The notes beneath the pieces are model-generated. The model did no database searches, was not told the origin of the DNA, and saw only the letters and a program-made list of their open reading frames with translations. 47,333 nt of DNA from Ectocarpus siliculosus. Lineage: Eukaryota; Sar; Phaeophyceae; Ectocarpales; Ectocarpaceae. The stretch's first letter is position 1. Each line of letters opens with the position of its first letter. Below, one piece after another: positions 32,601 to 42,540 of the stretch. The DNA lies in assembly GCA_000310025.1 (NCBI GenBank), contig FN649758.1, forward strand, positions 2,198,659 through 2,245,991, read 5' to 3'. The position numbers were made by a program, and so were the translations under genes.

Positions 32601-33975
32601 ACCACCCTGTTCCGTGCGTCGTTGGCAGCACAGAGGATGGTTATCTTAGCAGCTTAGCAGTGATACTCGCAGTCCAGAAAGTTACGAGCGGCCGGTGGAA
32701 TAACGCGTGGTATCCACCTCTCCCCCGCTACACGCCGTGGGTCTGCGTAGGGTGTCACTTGGTTCTGAACGTGGATCCGATTCCACTCCAGTTCAACGAA
32801 TAGCAACCTACACTACCCACTTGATCGTGGGATCGGCTCCCGTTCCACGTTTTCTTGCTCCCCGAGCGTAACACCTGATTGAGCACCTGATGGATGGTAG
32901 GATCCGATTTCACTCGGTTCGACCACATATCCAACAACGGCTGTGGGCATGCATGCGTCGTGCTTGGGACGAACGCAACGCCCACGGTTGAAAACAAACA
33001 AATCCACTTTACAGAAAAAACTTCACCACATACCCTCTCCACTGAGGTTATATTTCGAACGGGTAGTCTTTCTGTGAGATTATGTTTACTTTCTAAAAAC
33101 TGAAAAGGTTTGGATGGCTCACTTGTTCCACGAGATGACGTTCTTGCTGACACCCTTGTCCGTGAAGAGCAGGGCCGAGGTTGCGTACTCCAGGAGGTGG
33201 TTCTTCACTCCCCGCGCGAGAACCAAGCTTTCCCACACCTGGGATTGGGATTGGGATTGGGATTGGGATTGGGATTGAGATTGAGATTGAGATTGGGATT
33301 GGGATTGGGATTGAGATTGGGATTGAGATTGGGGTTGGGGTTGGGGTTGGGGTTGGCATTGAGATTGGGATTGAGATTGGGATTGAGATTGGGATTGGGG
33401 TTGGGATTGAGATTGGGATTGAGATTGGGATTGGGGTTGGGGTTGGGGTTGGGATTGGGATTAGGGGCAGGGCTGTAGTTCTTCCGACCACCCGATGGCA
33501 CAAGCATCCCATCCCGCGGGGGGATAGAGCCAGGGCTCAGCAGACATGTGGCAAGTGTTTGACCCAATCCACGGATACGACACCACTGGGTGTGGCATCA
33601 CCGTAACGTAGTGTGAGCGAGGTACCCGATGCTCTAAGGATCCTTGCTTGGGGACAATGCCACCCACACAGAGAGAGGAGCAAGAGGAGCAGAACAACGC
33701 CTGCTACAAGCATACGAACAAAAACGATTGGTTCATGTACAACAAACAGAACAGTCTCCAAGCGCGCGGCGGCCACAAGCAACACTAAACTCACCCCTTC
33801 CAAGCTTGCAGCAGGCAAGACCCACTGGTCGCACGCCGCTATCTCTTCCTCCTCACCCGCCCCGTCTATCATCTCCTGCTCCGGCTCTTCGTGAGACAGG
33901 CGGTAGATGTGCACCCGGAAGTCGCCTTGCCAGAAGCTCACGCCGGAGGGCAGCGAGTCGTCTTTTTTGTTTTCG
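26510..33975 (-). CDS. TRIP13: TRIP13/PCH2 AAA+ ATPase (pachytene checkpoint protein 2 homologue), N-terminus not found
   Basis: TRIP13/PCH2 is a hexameric AAA+ remodeller of HORMA proteins: MAD2 in the spindle checkpoint, HOP1/HORMAD in meiosis. Nine minus-strand exons join with matching phases and GT/AG ends: about 33975-33795, 33238-33123, 32606-32465, 31734-31636, 30990-30901, 30082-29982, 29412-28984, 27959-27845 and 26605-26510. They encode in order the adaptor junction (VHIYRL...[11 protein letters not shown]), Walker A ([15 protein letters not shown]), the pore loop (KWFSESGKL), Walker B ([16 protein letters not shown]), sensor 1 ([14 protein letters not shown]), the Arg-finger region ([12 protein letters not shown]), sensor 2 ([12 protein letters not shown]) and the C-terminal helix ending at TGA. 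About 450 residues are recovered. The ~100-residue HORMA-binding N-terminal domain was not located and may lie near or in the 35866-35965 gap. A ~95-residue Gly/Ala/Ser-rich insert in exon 29412-28984 is unusual. No frameshift was seen, so I judge it a functional host gene. Confidence 0.92.
27845..27959 (-). CDS. TRIP13: TRIP13 exon: sensor 2
   Basis: 115 bp. It encodes [20 protein letters not shown] and [12 protein letters not shown]. The acceptor CTGGCAG|A has a strong T-rich tract upstream; the donor is CAA|GTGAGA. Confidence 0.93.
28984..29412 (-). CDS. TRIP13: TRIP13 exon: small AAA subdomain with low-complexity insert
   Basis: 429 bp. It starts [20 protein letters not shown] and [20 protein letters not shown], which align with the family, then continues ~95 codons of Gly/Ala/Ser/Pro/Asp-rich sequence without a homologue in animal or plant PCH2. 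It ends GG|GTAAGG, and the phase matches the next exon. Confidence 0.85.
29982..30082 (-). CDS. TRIP13: TRIP13 exon: sensor 1 and arginine finger
   Basis: 101 bp, phase 0 to 2. It encodes [20 protein letters not shown] and [13 protein letters not shown]. The acceptor is CTAAAG|ATC and the donor is CA|GTGAGT. Confidence 0.95.
30901..30990 (-). CDS. TRIP13: TRIP13 exon: post-Walker B helix
   Basis: 90 bp, 30 codons, phase 0 at both ends. It encodes [14 protein letters not shown] and [15 protein letters not shown]. Acceptor CCCCAG|GTG, donor CAG|GTAAAG. Confidence 0.95.
31221..31630. repeat. Intronic tandem array (about 4 degenerate units of 88-130 bp) in TRIP13
   Basis: CACACTGCTTCATC-type starts occur at 31221, 31351, 31464 and 31552. 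Each unit carries GGATGCTGCAGCATCGTAG and a CTTCTACGAGAACGTCACA-type segment. The latter resembles the end of the neighbouring TRIP13 exon plus its 5' splice site. Confidence 0.8.
31636..31734 (-). CDS. TRIP13: TRIP13 exon: pore loop and Walker B
   Basis: 99 bp, 33 codons, phase 0 at both ends. It encodes [20 protein letters not shown] and SLVCVLVDE. Acceptor CGACAG|TGG, donor GAG|GTAGGG. The last ~18 bases of the exon recur in the adjacent intronic tandem array. Confidence 0.93.
31770..31905. repeat. GA-rich low-complexity tract in TRIP13 intron
   Basis: AGAGAGA/GGAGAGAGAAAGAG sequence, including two near-copies of GTCACGGAAGAGAGAAGGAG / GTTACGGAAGAGAGAAGGAG. It is pyrimidine-rich on the coding (minus) strand. 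Confidence 0.8.
32465..32606 (-). CDS. TRIP13: TRIP13 exon: Walker A
   Basis: 142 bp, completing a Lys codon from the previous exon. It encodes [20 protein letters not shown], then [18 protein letters not shown] and HSLFSK. The ATP-binding P-loop is intact. The donor is AAG|GTGGGG. Confidence 0.95.
33123..33238 (-). CDS. TRIP13: TRIP13 exon: start of AAA domain
   Basis: 116 bp, phase 0 to 2. It encodes [19 protein letters not shown] and [17 protein letters not shown]. The acceptor AG directly follows the AATCCC repeat of the intron, and the donor is AA|GTGAGC. Confidence 0.9.
33241..33470. repeat. GGGATT/GAGATT/GGGGTT hexamer microsatellite in TRIP13 intron
   Basis: About 38 tandem hexamers, with runs of GGGATT, GAGATT and GGGGTT arranged in blocks. 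On the gene's strand it reads AATCCC and touches the 3' splice site at 33239. It is not the TTAGGG or TTTAGGG telomere repeat. Confidence 0.97.
33795..33975 (-). CDS. TRIP13: TRIP13 exon: N-domain/AAA junction
   Basis: It reads [17 protein letters not shown] and [13 protein letters not shown], ending phase 0 at the donor GG|GTGAGT (33794-33793). It aligns with the human segment HIFQL...NHWVLPAAEFHG. The 5' edge is unresolved: the frame stays open upstream to 34121 and more than one AG could be the acceptor. Confidence 0.85.
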
Positions 33976-34202
33976 TTGTGGGGAGGACAGGCCCAGGCAG
34001 GCACGGAAGAATACGGGAGATACAGAAGCATGCGGGCAGGATCAGTCGTAGTTAGGGTGGCACAGGAGAAAAATGGGAGGGGGGGGGGGGCATGCACACC
34101 CAAAGACTGACGTCGTTTCATTTGACCCGCTGGTTAGTGCGGCCGATGCCAATTGAAAAAGCACACAATAATATTCACACTCACATTCACATTCACAGAG
34201 AG

Positions 34203-34247
<45 letters not shown>

Positions 34248-35865
34248 CAGAGACAGAGATATAGAAAGCCGGAGACATCTGGTGCGAGAGGTCGAAGCAG
34301 ATGGGTACAGGCACCAGGCACCGGGGGCGAACGAAAGAGGCGGGAATCGGACATTCAAGACAGTTCGGTCGCGCAAGGAGAGCGAACGGCGAAAGGAGAT
34401 CGCACGAACAACCGGAAAAATCAGCCTCAAGTGCTCTTGCGAACACACAAATCGAGAAAAATGAAAAAATGAAAAAAAGATACAAACGAGAGCGTTAAAA
34501 AAAAACAATAAAACAGACAGACGACCGAGCAACAACAACAAACACGAAAAACAACCAACCAACGGACGAGATAGAACATGACAAGAGATACAAACTACCA
34601 GCAAGAGGGAAATAGGCAACGAGGTGCCATGATATCGCAAGAAAAATAAAAATGCGGTCGATTCGTTCACTATTGGAGGCCTCGGGGTGCGACGAACCAC
34701 CCTCCAGGGCAACCAGCGGCAGCCATCGTCAAGACACGCGCACACGGGGATGCAGCATGCGAAAACTTCGTCTATCTGCCTGCGGTCCAGCCGGCCTTTC
34801 AACAACGACTCGGCTAACATTTGGGGTGGAACTTTAATCCGATCATGTGCCGGGGTTAAGGATTAGGTTGGGTAGACTTCGATCCCATGGAGTGGGTGGA
34901 AACGCAGCTGCACGTGTCACAAATTTAAAAACATTCCACTCAATAATCGAAAGTGCGCGGGCTAACAAACAATTGAGAGTCAACTCACCCATGTCGACGA
35001 CAGCAACGCTCTTTGCATACTCAGACAGCAACGGGCTCGATGCCAAGCCCACCGGACCTGGTATTTTTTTTCAGGCGTGTATGGCGCGTGGTGGGCGTAC
35101 GCGGGGAGCGGAAGTAGAAAAGCGAGCGGCAAGTAAGCACATTGGAAGCTTCGCCTTAAATATCGGCCGCCACAGCGGAGCGAGGGGATGCACGTCTTGC
35201 ATAGCGTTCGTTGTCGGCGGACCGAGGGTATTTACGTTGACAATGAGAAACCAAAAATATCCATCTTGTGAAAAGTTGAAAGGCTCCAGGAGCGTAGTGC
35301 GGCACTGCCGGCGTACTCCGGAGGGGGGGGGTGAGCCTTTTGCCAGTAGCGTGCAGAGTGTGAATATCGATGTACGTAGCTTTGTGTGCGTTTCACTACT
35401 TCATCGGCCGCGCCCACCTGCTGCTGACCAATGAAAAGACGCCATTCTCAGTGCGGTTAAAAAACATAAGGTGCTTCTAAAGGCGCCATGATCTTGGATA
35501 TATTCCGCGAAAATAACGGGGGCGGGCGGGCCCTTGGTAAGAAATGCGAAGCGCGCGCGTCGCCGGCCGGCGAGGAATGACCGACGAGGGCCTGCCGTGC
35601 TGTCCGCATCAACCACCCACAATCAAAATCTCGGGGGGGGCTCTGGGGCTCGCTATTCTCAGGGCAGTTGATGTGCTACGTACACGCTCGTGAAACCTGC
35701 ATGCAGTATCTGTTGCATCACAAACAAAGCACCGGGTGATACAATGGATTCCCAGTTTCGATCAAAACTGGGCCCTGTGTAGGTGCAAAATAGATCTAAA
35801 CTGATTTTAAAGCCTGATCAACAAGACGCACGCATTTCAAATGCAAGAAGGCGTTTCGTGGGGGG
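33976..35865. other. 5' region of TRIP13, no exon identified
   Basis: Expected to contain the TRIP13 N-terminal exons and promoter, but I could not recognise any. It holds a G run at 34078-34090, a CATTCACATTCACA / GAGAGA microsatellite (34170-34262), and A-rich sequence 34440-34600. Confidence 0.4.
34195..34262. repeat. GA dinucleotide microsatellite
   Basis: A long uninterrupted AGAGAG run followed by AGACAGAGACAGAG. It lies in the region upstream of the first recognised TRIP13 exon. Confidence 0.95.
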
Positions 35866-35965
35866 NNNNNNNNNNNNNNNNNNNNNNNNNNNNNNNNNNN
35901 NNNNNNNNNNNNNNNNNNNNNNNNNNNNNNNNNNNNNNNNNNNNNNNNNNNNNNNNNNNNNNNNN
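35866..35965. other. Assembly gap (100 N)
   Basis: Exactly 100 N following a G5 run. Missing sequence here could hide N-terminal TRIP13 exons. Confidence 0.99.
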
Positions 35966-36274
35966 ACCTCGCATCCACGAAATGCCGGGACGGAGCGAGA
36001 TGTATGTCGCCGGACCAGGCTACTGTTTAACAAGGATGAACAGGAAGCTGGCCATGCGTTTTCTTGGGGGGGGGGCGGTTACTCAGGTCCCGGGGGTAAG
36101 TTGTCATTACCATCTTTGATGATGTAAAGGCCCCCGGAAAATAAGTTGAGGGTCTCCTCTCGAAGGGGGGCTTTTCCGACATTACACGCCGGCAGCAAGG
36201 ACCCCTCCCCTGCAAAAAAAGAGATAGACCGAGGGAAGGGGGGGCCAAGGGGCCCCCCCGAGATGAGGAGGGTT

Positions 36275-36276
<2 letters not shown>

Positions 36277-36308
<32 letters not shown>

Positions 36309-36357
36309 TCTTATGTTTTGCATGCCTTAGCGGTTAGACCATTGACCACGCGTCCTC
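36277..36357 (+). repeat. 29-base poly-G followed by tRNA-like segment
   Basis: G29 at 36277-36305 is followed by CACTCTTATG and GCATGCCTTAGCGGTTAGAC, then CATTGACCACGCGTCC. The latter looks like the D-arm/A-box part of a tRNA. The same arrangement occurs inverted at 47150-47221. No complete cloverleaf can be drawn. Confidence 0.5.
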
Positions 36358-38679
36358 GAGAGGGCAGAACATTGTTCCACCGATCACCGATGGCCAATCT
36401 TTCCTTCCTACTTTGCCAAAGATGGGTCAAAAATGTCCTCCCTACTATCTATCCCATCAACATAATTTCCCGCCTTTTCAACCCACTGTCTATGCCCCAG
36501 TACGAAGGTGGAAGGGGGCTGGGAAGCGCAGAGGTCCTGAAACTTGTATGTTTTGGGAGGGATGGGTGGTTAGTTCGACGGCAGAGAGAGAGAAGGAGAG
36601 AAAGGACATACATATCTATATCCATGTGATGCCAACAGTTTTGGCCGAAGGAGGTTTTCGTCGCGGTAGTGCCGTCAGAATCTTGAAGGCGTCCGCCGAA
36701 TGAGTCTCTAGTCATGTTTGATTTCTTCTTCCCACCCTACGCATGTATTTACTCTATAATGAATAACATTGCTGTATTTGCGGAGTAACTGGGGGTAATA
36801 AAAACACGGCCTATTGCTATATTTTGTCATGTACAGTTGTGCCACCTTGGTAGCCTTCTCCGATAGGAATTGAGGCGAAACGGAACGGTTGTAGCGAGTT
36901 ATGCACCAAGCTGATCTTCATCGTGACCATTGGCCCACAAAAACCCTTCCTGCTGTCACCCTATTCCAGGTGGGAAACATTAATCAGCATGTTTTTTGTG
37001 GTCGTACCAGTTGAGATACCCGCACCACCTCTTCTCTACATACGCTGCCGATGATGTCCTGCACTGCTGATGTTCTACAGTGTGGATGCTAACGAGATGG
37101 ATGGCTTCAACGAGCCGACAGGGGCTAGACGCGTCACCCAACCGAGCAAGACACAGGGGAGTTGATCCGCCTCGATTTATTTGGAAGTTTTGCCGTACAT
37201 CGTAGATCAACAGCACAAAGAAATGAATTACAGCAAGTTGTCACGCGACACTGCGACGTGTTCCTGTAAAGGCAGAATATTACAACACACGACATAACGG
37301 AGGGTTTCTCCCCGATATTCTACGGGGGAGATGTCTCGTGGTATTTGTACCTATACAGAGAAGTGATTTTGTGATTAGCACCTGCTGGCATCACTGATAG
37401 AAAAATTTCAGTGTTTAGGCTTAAATAGACTCCAAATAAGCCCAGTACCCAGCCGGTTTCCCTCCATTCACTGTAAAAGACTTCAACACAACCCGTTGTA
37501 ATGGTATTTGACCCCTTCCTTCAGAATCAATCACCTTTGAGCTGTGTGGAACTCTCTTGTCCGACCACAGTAGCAGGTTGATGCTTTCCGTTGTTCTCTT
37601 TCTCTTGATTAACGCTTTCCAAGCCAACTCACAATATCCCACGCACACACGATCAGGGATCGTCTGTACGCACACACTGAACAGAAGGGCACATGTCTCG
37701 GCATAAAGCCCTGATCTAGCATGACGTCACGTCCTAGCATCCGACGGCGCCAAATAACCATGATCAACCACGATCACATGTCTACCTCCAAATACCATAG
37801 CAATAGCCTACCCTGAGTGGACGTAGATGCAGATACAGAAACAAACCTCGGAGGGACTCGAGTCAATCAAGAGGATTGCGGGATGGATCGAAGATGCGAC
37901 AACTCAAAACCCTCACCCGCACCTCTCCGTTAACCAAACCAGAGCGGACCCAAAAGAAGAAAACAAAGAAGCCGGAGCGGCAAACTCGGCGGAAAAAATC
38001 GGAAAAAGGCACGTGTGTGCGAAAAACAACCAAAACATCCGAACCGAAAAGACCATACCACGAAGTAGCGCAATCGTGAAGGGAAAATCACAAACGATCT
38101 CGCATGAATGAACAGATCGACTACGCCATCAAGTAAGCCAAAACCTTACGGGAAGGGGGGCTACGATGCGATTGAGCTCTGAAATGCAAACATAAATAAT
38201 AAGAAACGAAAACCGAGCCTGCGAACGCTAAAACGACAAACCGTTAAGGGTCGACCAAAATCGAGGAAAGCATGGCAAAAGGGGTTTCCGGGGAACGTAA
38301 ACAACGGCCAAAGAAAAGGACAGGAACCAACGCCAAAAACAAACGTTCGCATGTCACGATATAACGTGCTTGCGATCGGGTTGGGGCGAGGAAAATAATC
38401 CTACATGCACGTCAAGGCTAATTGCATGAAGAAAAATGCTAAAGATGTGGCAAGATGGAACACGTTGGCCGTGGCATGCAATAGAAGCACCGGCGGAACG
38501 TTGGACCATAAAATATGCAAAGCAAACCATAGGGGGGGAGTTAAACGATGCACAAAGTTGAGTGTCACCGCAACTAATGACGAACCTAGGTCGCATTGAA
38601 AAATAGGGAAAGGGAAGCGAAAACTTTCGACAACGGACCGAAAAGTGACAAACGGGGGCGAGAAAGTGCGCAACACAAA
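36358..38679. other. Unassigned, mostly non-coding stretch
   Basis: Apart from the small ORF at 37421-37675 I see no credible gene. The part 36700-37420 appears more AT-rich than its neighbours. Short ORFs at 37827-38111 and on the minus strand at 38161-38352 have no domain signature. Confidence 0.4.
37421..37675 (-). CDS. Unrecognised 84-codon ORF, possible C-terminal exon
   Basis: The translation is not low-complexity (for example DRVCVGYCELAWKALIKRKR and LQRVVLKSFTVNGGKPAGYW) and has a balanced composition, unlike the other short ORFs nearby. It ends at TAA at 37421. I do not recognise a family. It could be a terminal exon of an unknown gene or transposon, or chance. Nothing upstream could be joined to it. 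Confidence 0.25.
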   Translation of the reverse strand: MCVQTIPDRVCVGYCELAWKALIKRKRTTESINLLLWSDKRVPHSSKVIDSEGRGQIPLQRVVLKSFTVNGGKPAGYWAYLESI

Positions 38680-38862
38680 AGCAAGAGCCAGTCTCAAAGG
38701 GATTGAGAGGGCGAGCGGAAAGCATAAAGGAGCAATAGCAAGTCTCAAAATATTCGAGAGGGCGAGCTAGAAACATACAGAAGCAATAGCCAGTCTCTAA
38801 AATAGGTCGAGAGGGCTAGAAACATCCAGAAGCAGTAGCCAGTCTTAAAATAGATCGACACC
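38680..38862. repeat. ~50-bp minisatellite, about 3.5 units
   Basis: AGCCAGTCTCAAA followed by a CGAGAGGGCGAG segment and AAACATACAGAAGCAATAGC recur with starts near 38689, 38741, 38791 and 38840. Confidence 0.85.
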
Positions 38863-38902
38863 GTTCGACTGCTGTGGTCTTATCTCGAATGGGTAGTCTT
38901 TC

Positions 38903-38923
38903 TGTGTGTGTGTGTGTGTGTGT
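38903..38923. repeat. GT dinucleotide microsatellite
   Basis: CTGTGTGTGTGTGTGTGTGT run directly after GGGTAGTCTTT. The same leader, without the GT run, occurs at 33060-33080. Confidence 0.9.
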
Positions 38924-39180
38924 TTTTATTATAAGTATCGACCGCGCTAACCGGCTGACCAATGAAAAGACGTCAGTCTTAGTCTGCCATGAACTGGGAC
39001 CCCGTGAGGGGGCAGCATGGGGGAGGCTAAACTATCCTTATGTACAGGTCCCCGGCCCGTTTTCCGAAATTCTGAAGCTTTAGCTTCAGTCTCATCTTTC
39101 AATATCCGTGGGTGGGTGGGTGGAACTTTCATTCGCATAGCCCACCCCTTGCCCGACCCTGTCTCAAATGCCGATCTCGA

Positions 39181-39361
39181 GCTACAGTGTAAATCTCGTG
39201 GCGCCCGAAGTATGGATCGGTAGGCAATCGCAAACCATTACCCCTCCCCGAGTTTGAGCAGCTTCCACCTGCTGTGGCCGACACGACTCGGCCTGGACTG
39301 TTCCTTGTCTGTGTCGCCATGGGAACGGCCGGTTGAACAGTGAAAGAGGGTCCTGCGTGCT
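39181..39361 (+). repeat. 181-bp direct repeat, copy 1
   Basis: It starts GCTACAGTGTAAATCTCGTG and ends AAAGAGGGTCCTGCGTGCT. A similar copy (roughly 85-90% by eye) lies at 39997-40178 in the same orientation. No TG...CA ends or target duplication were found, so I do not call it an LTR. Confidence 0.8.
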
Positions 39362-39414
39362 GCGCGCCACCATCTTTTTTTTTTGTGAGTTTCTTCGTGA
39401 TTGACCATGCGGCT

Positions 39415-39996
39415 GTTGCTGAATTGCTTCAGTCTCTGTCTCTTTGGGCTGCACGCGTTGCTAGCGTAGGCGTTGCTCGCGTAGTAGGCGATGCACATCA
39501 CTTACTTTTCGCCTGTTGCAACAGCAGCACAACAGTTGAAGAGACAGACAACAGCAGGCCTTTTTTTTCTGTTGCTACATATGCACGGGTGGTATGCATC
39601 GCACAGTATAAGCGGCATATGCATGTGTGGAATACATCGTATAAGCGTGTTGCCTTTTTGGAGTCACTGCGTAGTCAGTCGTAACTTGAGCCGTCCCAAC
39701 AACATCGAACTACGTCAACCGCAGGTGGTTTCGCTTCTTGCTCAGTGTGAGCCGACCCGTGCACCCGGCTGCTGCATGTGAGGCGATTTGCGCTACCTGT
39801 TTATGTCAAGCGATGGACTTGGGCTCTACCTAATACTGGTCATGCAGTGCTGAGTGACATCTTCCAACGGCCCAGAGCGAGCAACGAACAGGTTGGGTTT
39901 TGTATGCTTCTTTTGCTTCCTCCCCCATCAAGCCTGTCGCGCCTGGCTCACTTGTTGTCTTGATCTTTTTCGATTTTCATGCTTTGTTTTTTGGGG
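39415..39996 (+). repeat. Dispersed repeat, short version
   Basis: Contains GGGCTGCACGCGTTGCT, GGTGGTATGCATCG, CCCAACAACATCGAAC, CGGCTGCTGCATG and CCTGTCGCGCCTGGCTC in that order. The same order occurs at 41585-42540, with an extra ~400 bp in the middle there. Confidence 0.75.
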
Positions 39997-40178
39997 GCTA
40001 CAGTTTAAACCTCGTGGCGCCTCAAGTATGGTTCGGTAGGGAATCACAAACCATGACCCCTCCCCGAGTTTGAGCAGCTTGCCCCTCCTGTGGCCGACAC
40101 GACTCAGCCTTGACTGTTCCTTGTCTGTTTCGCCATGGGAACGGCCGGTTGAACAGCGAAAGAGGGTCCTGCGTGCTC
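39997..40178 (+). repeat. 181-bp direct repeat, copy 2
   Basis: Second copy of the 39181-39361 repeat, ending immediately before the LINE C-terminal fragment at about 40195. Confidence 0.8.
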
Positions 40179-40194
40179 GTTTGTTTGTGATTTT

Positions 40195-40954
40195 CTTCCT
40201 GAGTGAACGTTGTACACATTCGATGTACGACAGGCGACGGGCCGACCGCCAGCTCAAGATCCGGCTACTCCGGGCTGAAGTGGTGGAGACTCTCCTATAC
40301 GGGTGCACCTCGTGGAGCCTAACAGCGGAGCACTACACGAAGCTCAATGGGACCCACCGCCAGTTCCTGACGCGGTGCATTGGCTGGAGCAAGCGGAAAT
40401 ATAAACGCTCAGACCGCCCCCTGTCCTATGCCCAGGCCCTCATCCAGGCCGGCTGCGAGGAAACCATCGAGGCCACCGTGCGCAAACGGAGACTGACTGT
40501 GTTTCGCAGGCTTCGTTATGCGCATGGAGGACAACCGCCTCCCCAAGCGGATGCTGGTAGGAGCGATGGCGGGGGGCGGGGGATACCGGGGCGGGCAGGA
40601 GAGCGACTGGGTGTCTCGTCTAGGAGAGGACCTCGTGGCGTTCAACATGGGAGACAAAAAGGAAGGGGGGAAATGGAAAGAGAGCGCCAAGGACCCGGAG
40701 GCGTGGTACAACAAGGTCGAGGACGGGGTGGCATGGTTCATGAGGAAATGGCACAGACAGGAGGCGGAATCGTCCGCGAAGCACCCAGCGCGCGAGGGAA
40801 GCAGAAGCAGGGGGTACGGCCATCTCGGGACCGAAGAGAAAGAGAGTCGGGGAAGCGGCGGTGGGGGGAAGAAACGGCGACCGGGTGCTGCTGCTGTAGA
40901 AGCGAGTAGGGCGGCCGAGGCAGCACTTGTGGCGAACTATGTACCCGGCTGATG
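40195..40954 (+). pseudogene. LINE C-terminal fragment (copy 4)
   Basis: It reads LKIRLLRAEVVETLLYGCTS, then THRQFLTRCIGWSKRKYKRS and LSYAQALIQAGCEETIEATV, then after a frameshift near 40505 FAGFVMRMEDNRLPKRMLVG, ending VANYVPG at 40952. This is the post-RT domain of a LINE related to copies 1-3 but clearly diverged from them. It also supplies the segment that copy 1 has deleted between RT motif B and the RRLLFAG box. RT and endonuclease are absent. Confidence 0.85.
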
Positions 40955-41580
40955 TTGTTGCGCCCTGCTCCCCTCCATGCTGCTGTATGCTATACTCCTG
41001 TATGTCCTTTATATTGCCTTCGGCCTCAGTGCTGTGGTTCTTTTCTTCATGTCCTCCCTGCCTACTCTGCCTTGTTGGGTACCTTGATCTCCCGTTTGCC
41101 GTTGCTTTTGCTTTTATATGGATGGCTGGCTGCGGATCTGCCACCTCTTTGTTATGTTGCCCCATTACTCCCATGCCCTGGTGCGTAGTGCCTGATGCTG
41201 GTACGGTACCCTTTGATTTTTTTAGGCGGGTGTGGGAAGCGCTCTTTTTTCCCTTATATTTTGCCTTTATTTTTGTATTGTTTTATTTTGATCGGTTTCC
41301 TAGGGCTCCTTTCCTCAACTGGTCGGTGCGGTAGCTGTTCTTTTCTTGGTATCATTTAGTTTTCTTTTTCCGAGTGGTTTGTACTCTATTCTTGTGTCGT
41401 CTCCCCACGGCGTCGTATGTGCCGGGTTTTGCGACCACGGGCTCCCCATTTTTGTGGACTATAGAGCTAGGGTGAGAGAAACAACAAACAAAAACAACAA
41501 ACATACATTGCTGCTGTACACATACATGCGGTTGCTGCAGTATATACTCGGAATGTGCTGCAAAGGTCGTAAGGTTATCG
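40955..41580 (+). other. Probable 3' UTR of the LINE fragment
   Basis: T/C-rich, non-coding sequence following the LINE stop codon, with an AAACAACAAACAAAAACAACAAAC tail-like run near 41480-41505. No other gene signal seen. Confidence 0.5.
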
Positions 41581-41584
41581 TCTC

Positions 41585-42540
41585 TGTTGTTTTGGGCTGC
41601 ACGCGTTGCTCGCGTAGGCGATGCGCGTCTCCTACCTTTTTCCAGTGTCGTTACCTATGAAGAGCAACGGCAGCACAGTTGAATAGACAAACAACGACAG
41701 ACGGCCCGCCTTCGTTTTTTTTTGTTTTGCTGCATGCATGGATGGATGGGTGGTATGCATCGGCATACGCGTGTTGCTGCCTTACCTTGAGTATGCTGCG
41801 TAGTCTTAATCTGAGCGATAAGGTATTGTAGATGGCAGCACAATCTTGTTTACTACGTAGTGAGGTATGATAACCAGCACAGTCCTCGTTCGTGAAGCGG
41901 TGCGCATCTATCGCGGACGGCAAGCGTATTGAGATAATAGTTCGTCCGTGGTGCTATGTAGTCATCATGTTCTCTTTAGTTCTCACTTCCTACAACAAGA
42001 TAGTCAGTCCACAGTTCGCACACGGCGACTATGTTTGTTTGTTGTGTTTGTTTGTTGTTGCTGAGCCGACATCGGATATCACCGTTCGATACACAATGTG
42101 ACATCATGTCTGACAGCCTGCGGTGAGCCAGAGGGACGAGAGAGAGTGTCTTCTCGAGAGTTAATTAATGCCTTGTCTTCTCTCCGTTCTCTTCTTCTAT
42201 AGTCTATCTACCTCTCTCTGGCCTTTCGCCGGTGGGTTCCCAACAACATCGAACGTCCACCAACCGCAGTCGTTTTGCTTCTGCTGTGTAAGAGGCTACC
42301 CGTGCATCCGGCTGCTGCATGAGAAGCGATGGGCGTTATGCCAAGCAATGGACTTGGGCCCTAATTAACGTTTGCTGCATATGCAGTGCTATGTGAGAGT
42401 TTCCAGCGGTCCAGAGCGAGCGGCGACCGTGGTTTTTCTATGCTCTCTTTTGCCTCCTCCCTGAAGCCTGTCGCGCCTGGCTCTTTTGTTCTCGCTTCTT
42501 TCTTTCTTATATTTTTCACGCTTTGTTTTTTGGGGTCCCC
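41585..42540 (+). repeat. Dispersed repeat, long version
   Basis: Second copy of the 39415-39996 repeat. It shares GGGCTGCACGCGTTGCTCGC, GGTGGTATGCATCGGCATA, CCCAACAACATCGAACGTCC, AGCGATGG...GGACTTGGGC and the CACGCTTTGTTTTTTGGGG end. The additional segment is at about 41800-42230. Confidence 0.75.

Noticed and set aside
33241-33470. Interstitial telomere repeat
   Set aside because: The hexamer is GGGATT/GAGATT/GGGGTT, not TTAGGG or TTTAGGG, and it is intronic.
39181-40178. LTR pair of a ~1-kb element
   Set aside because: No TG...CA termini, primer-binding site or target duplication could be seen, and the interior matches a dispersed repeat instead.
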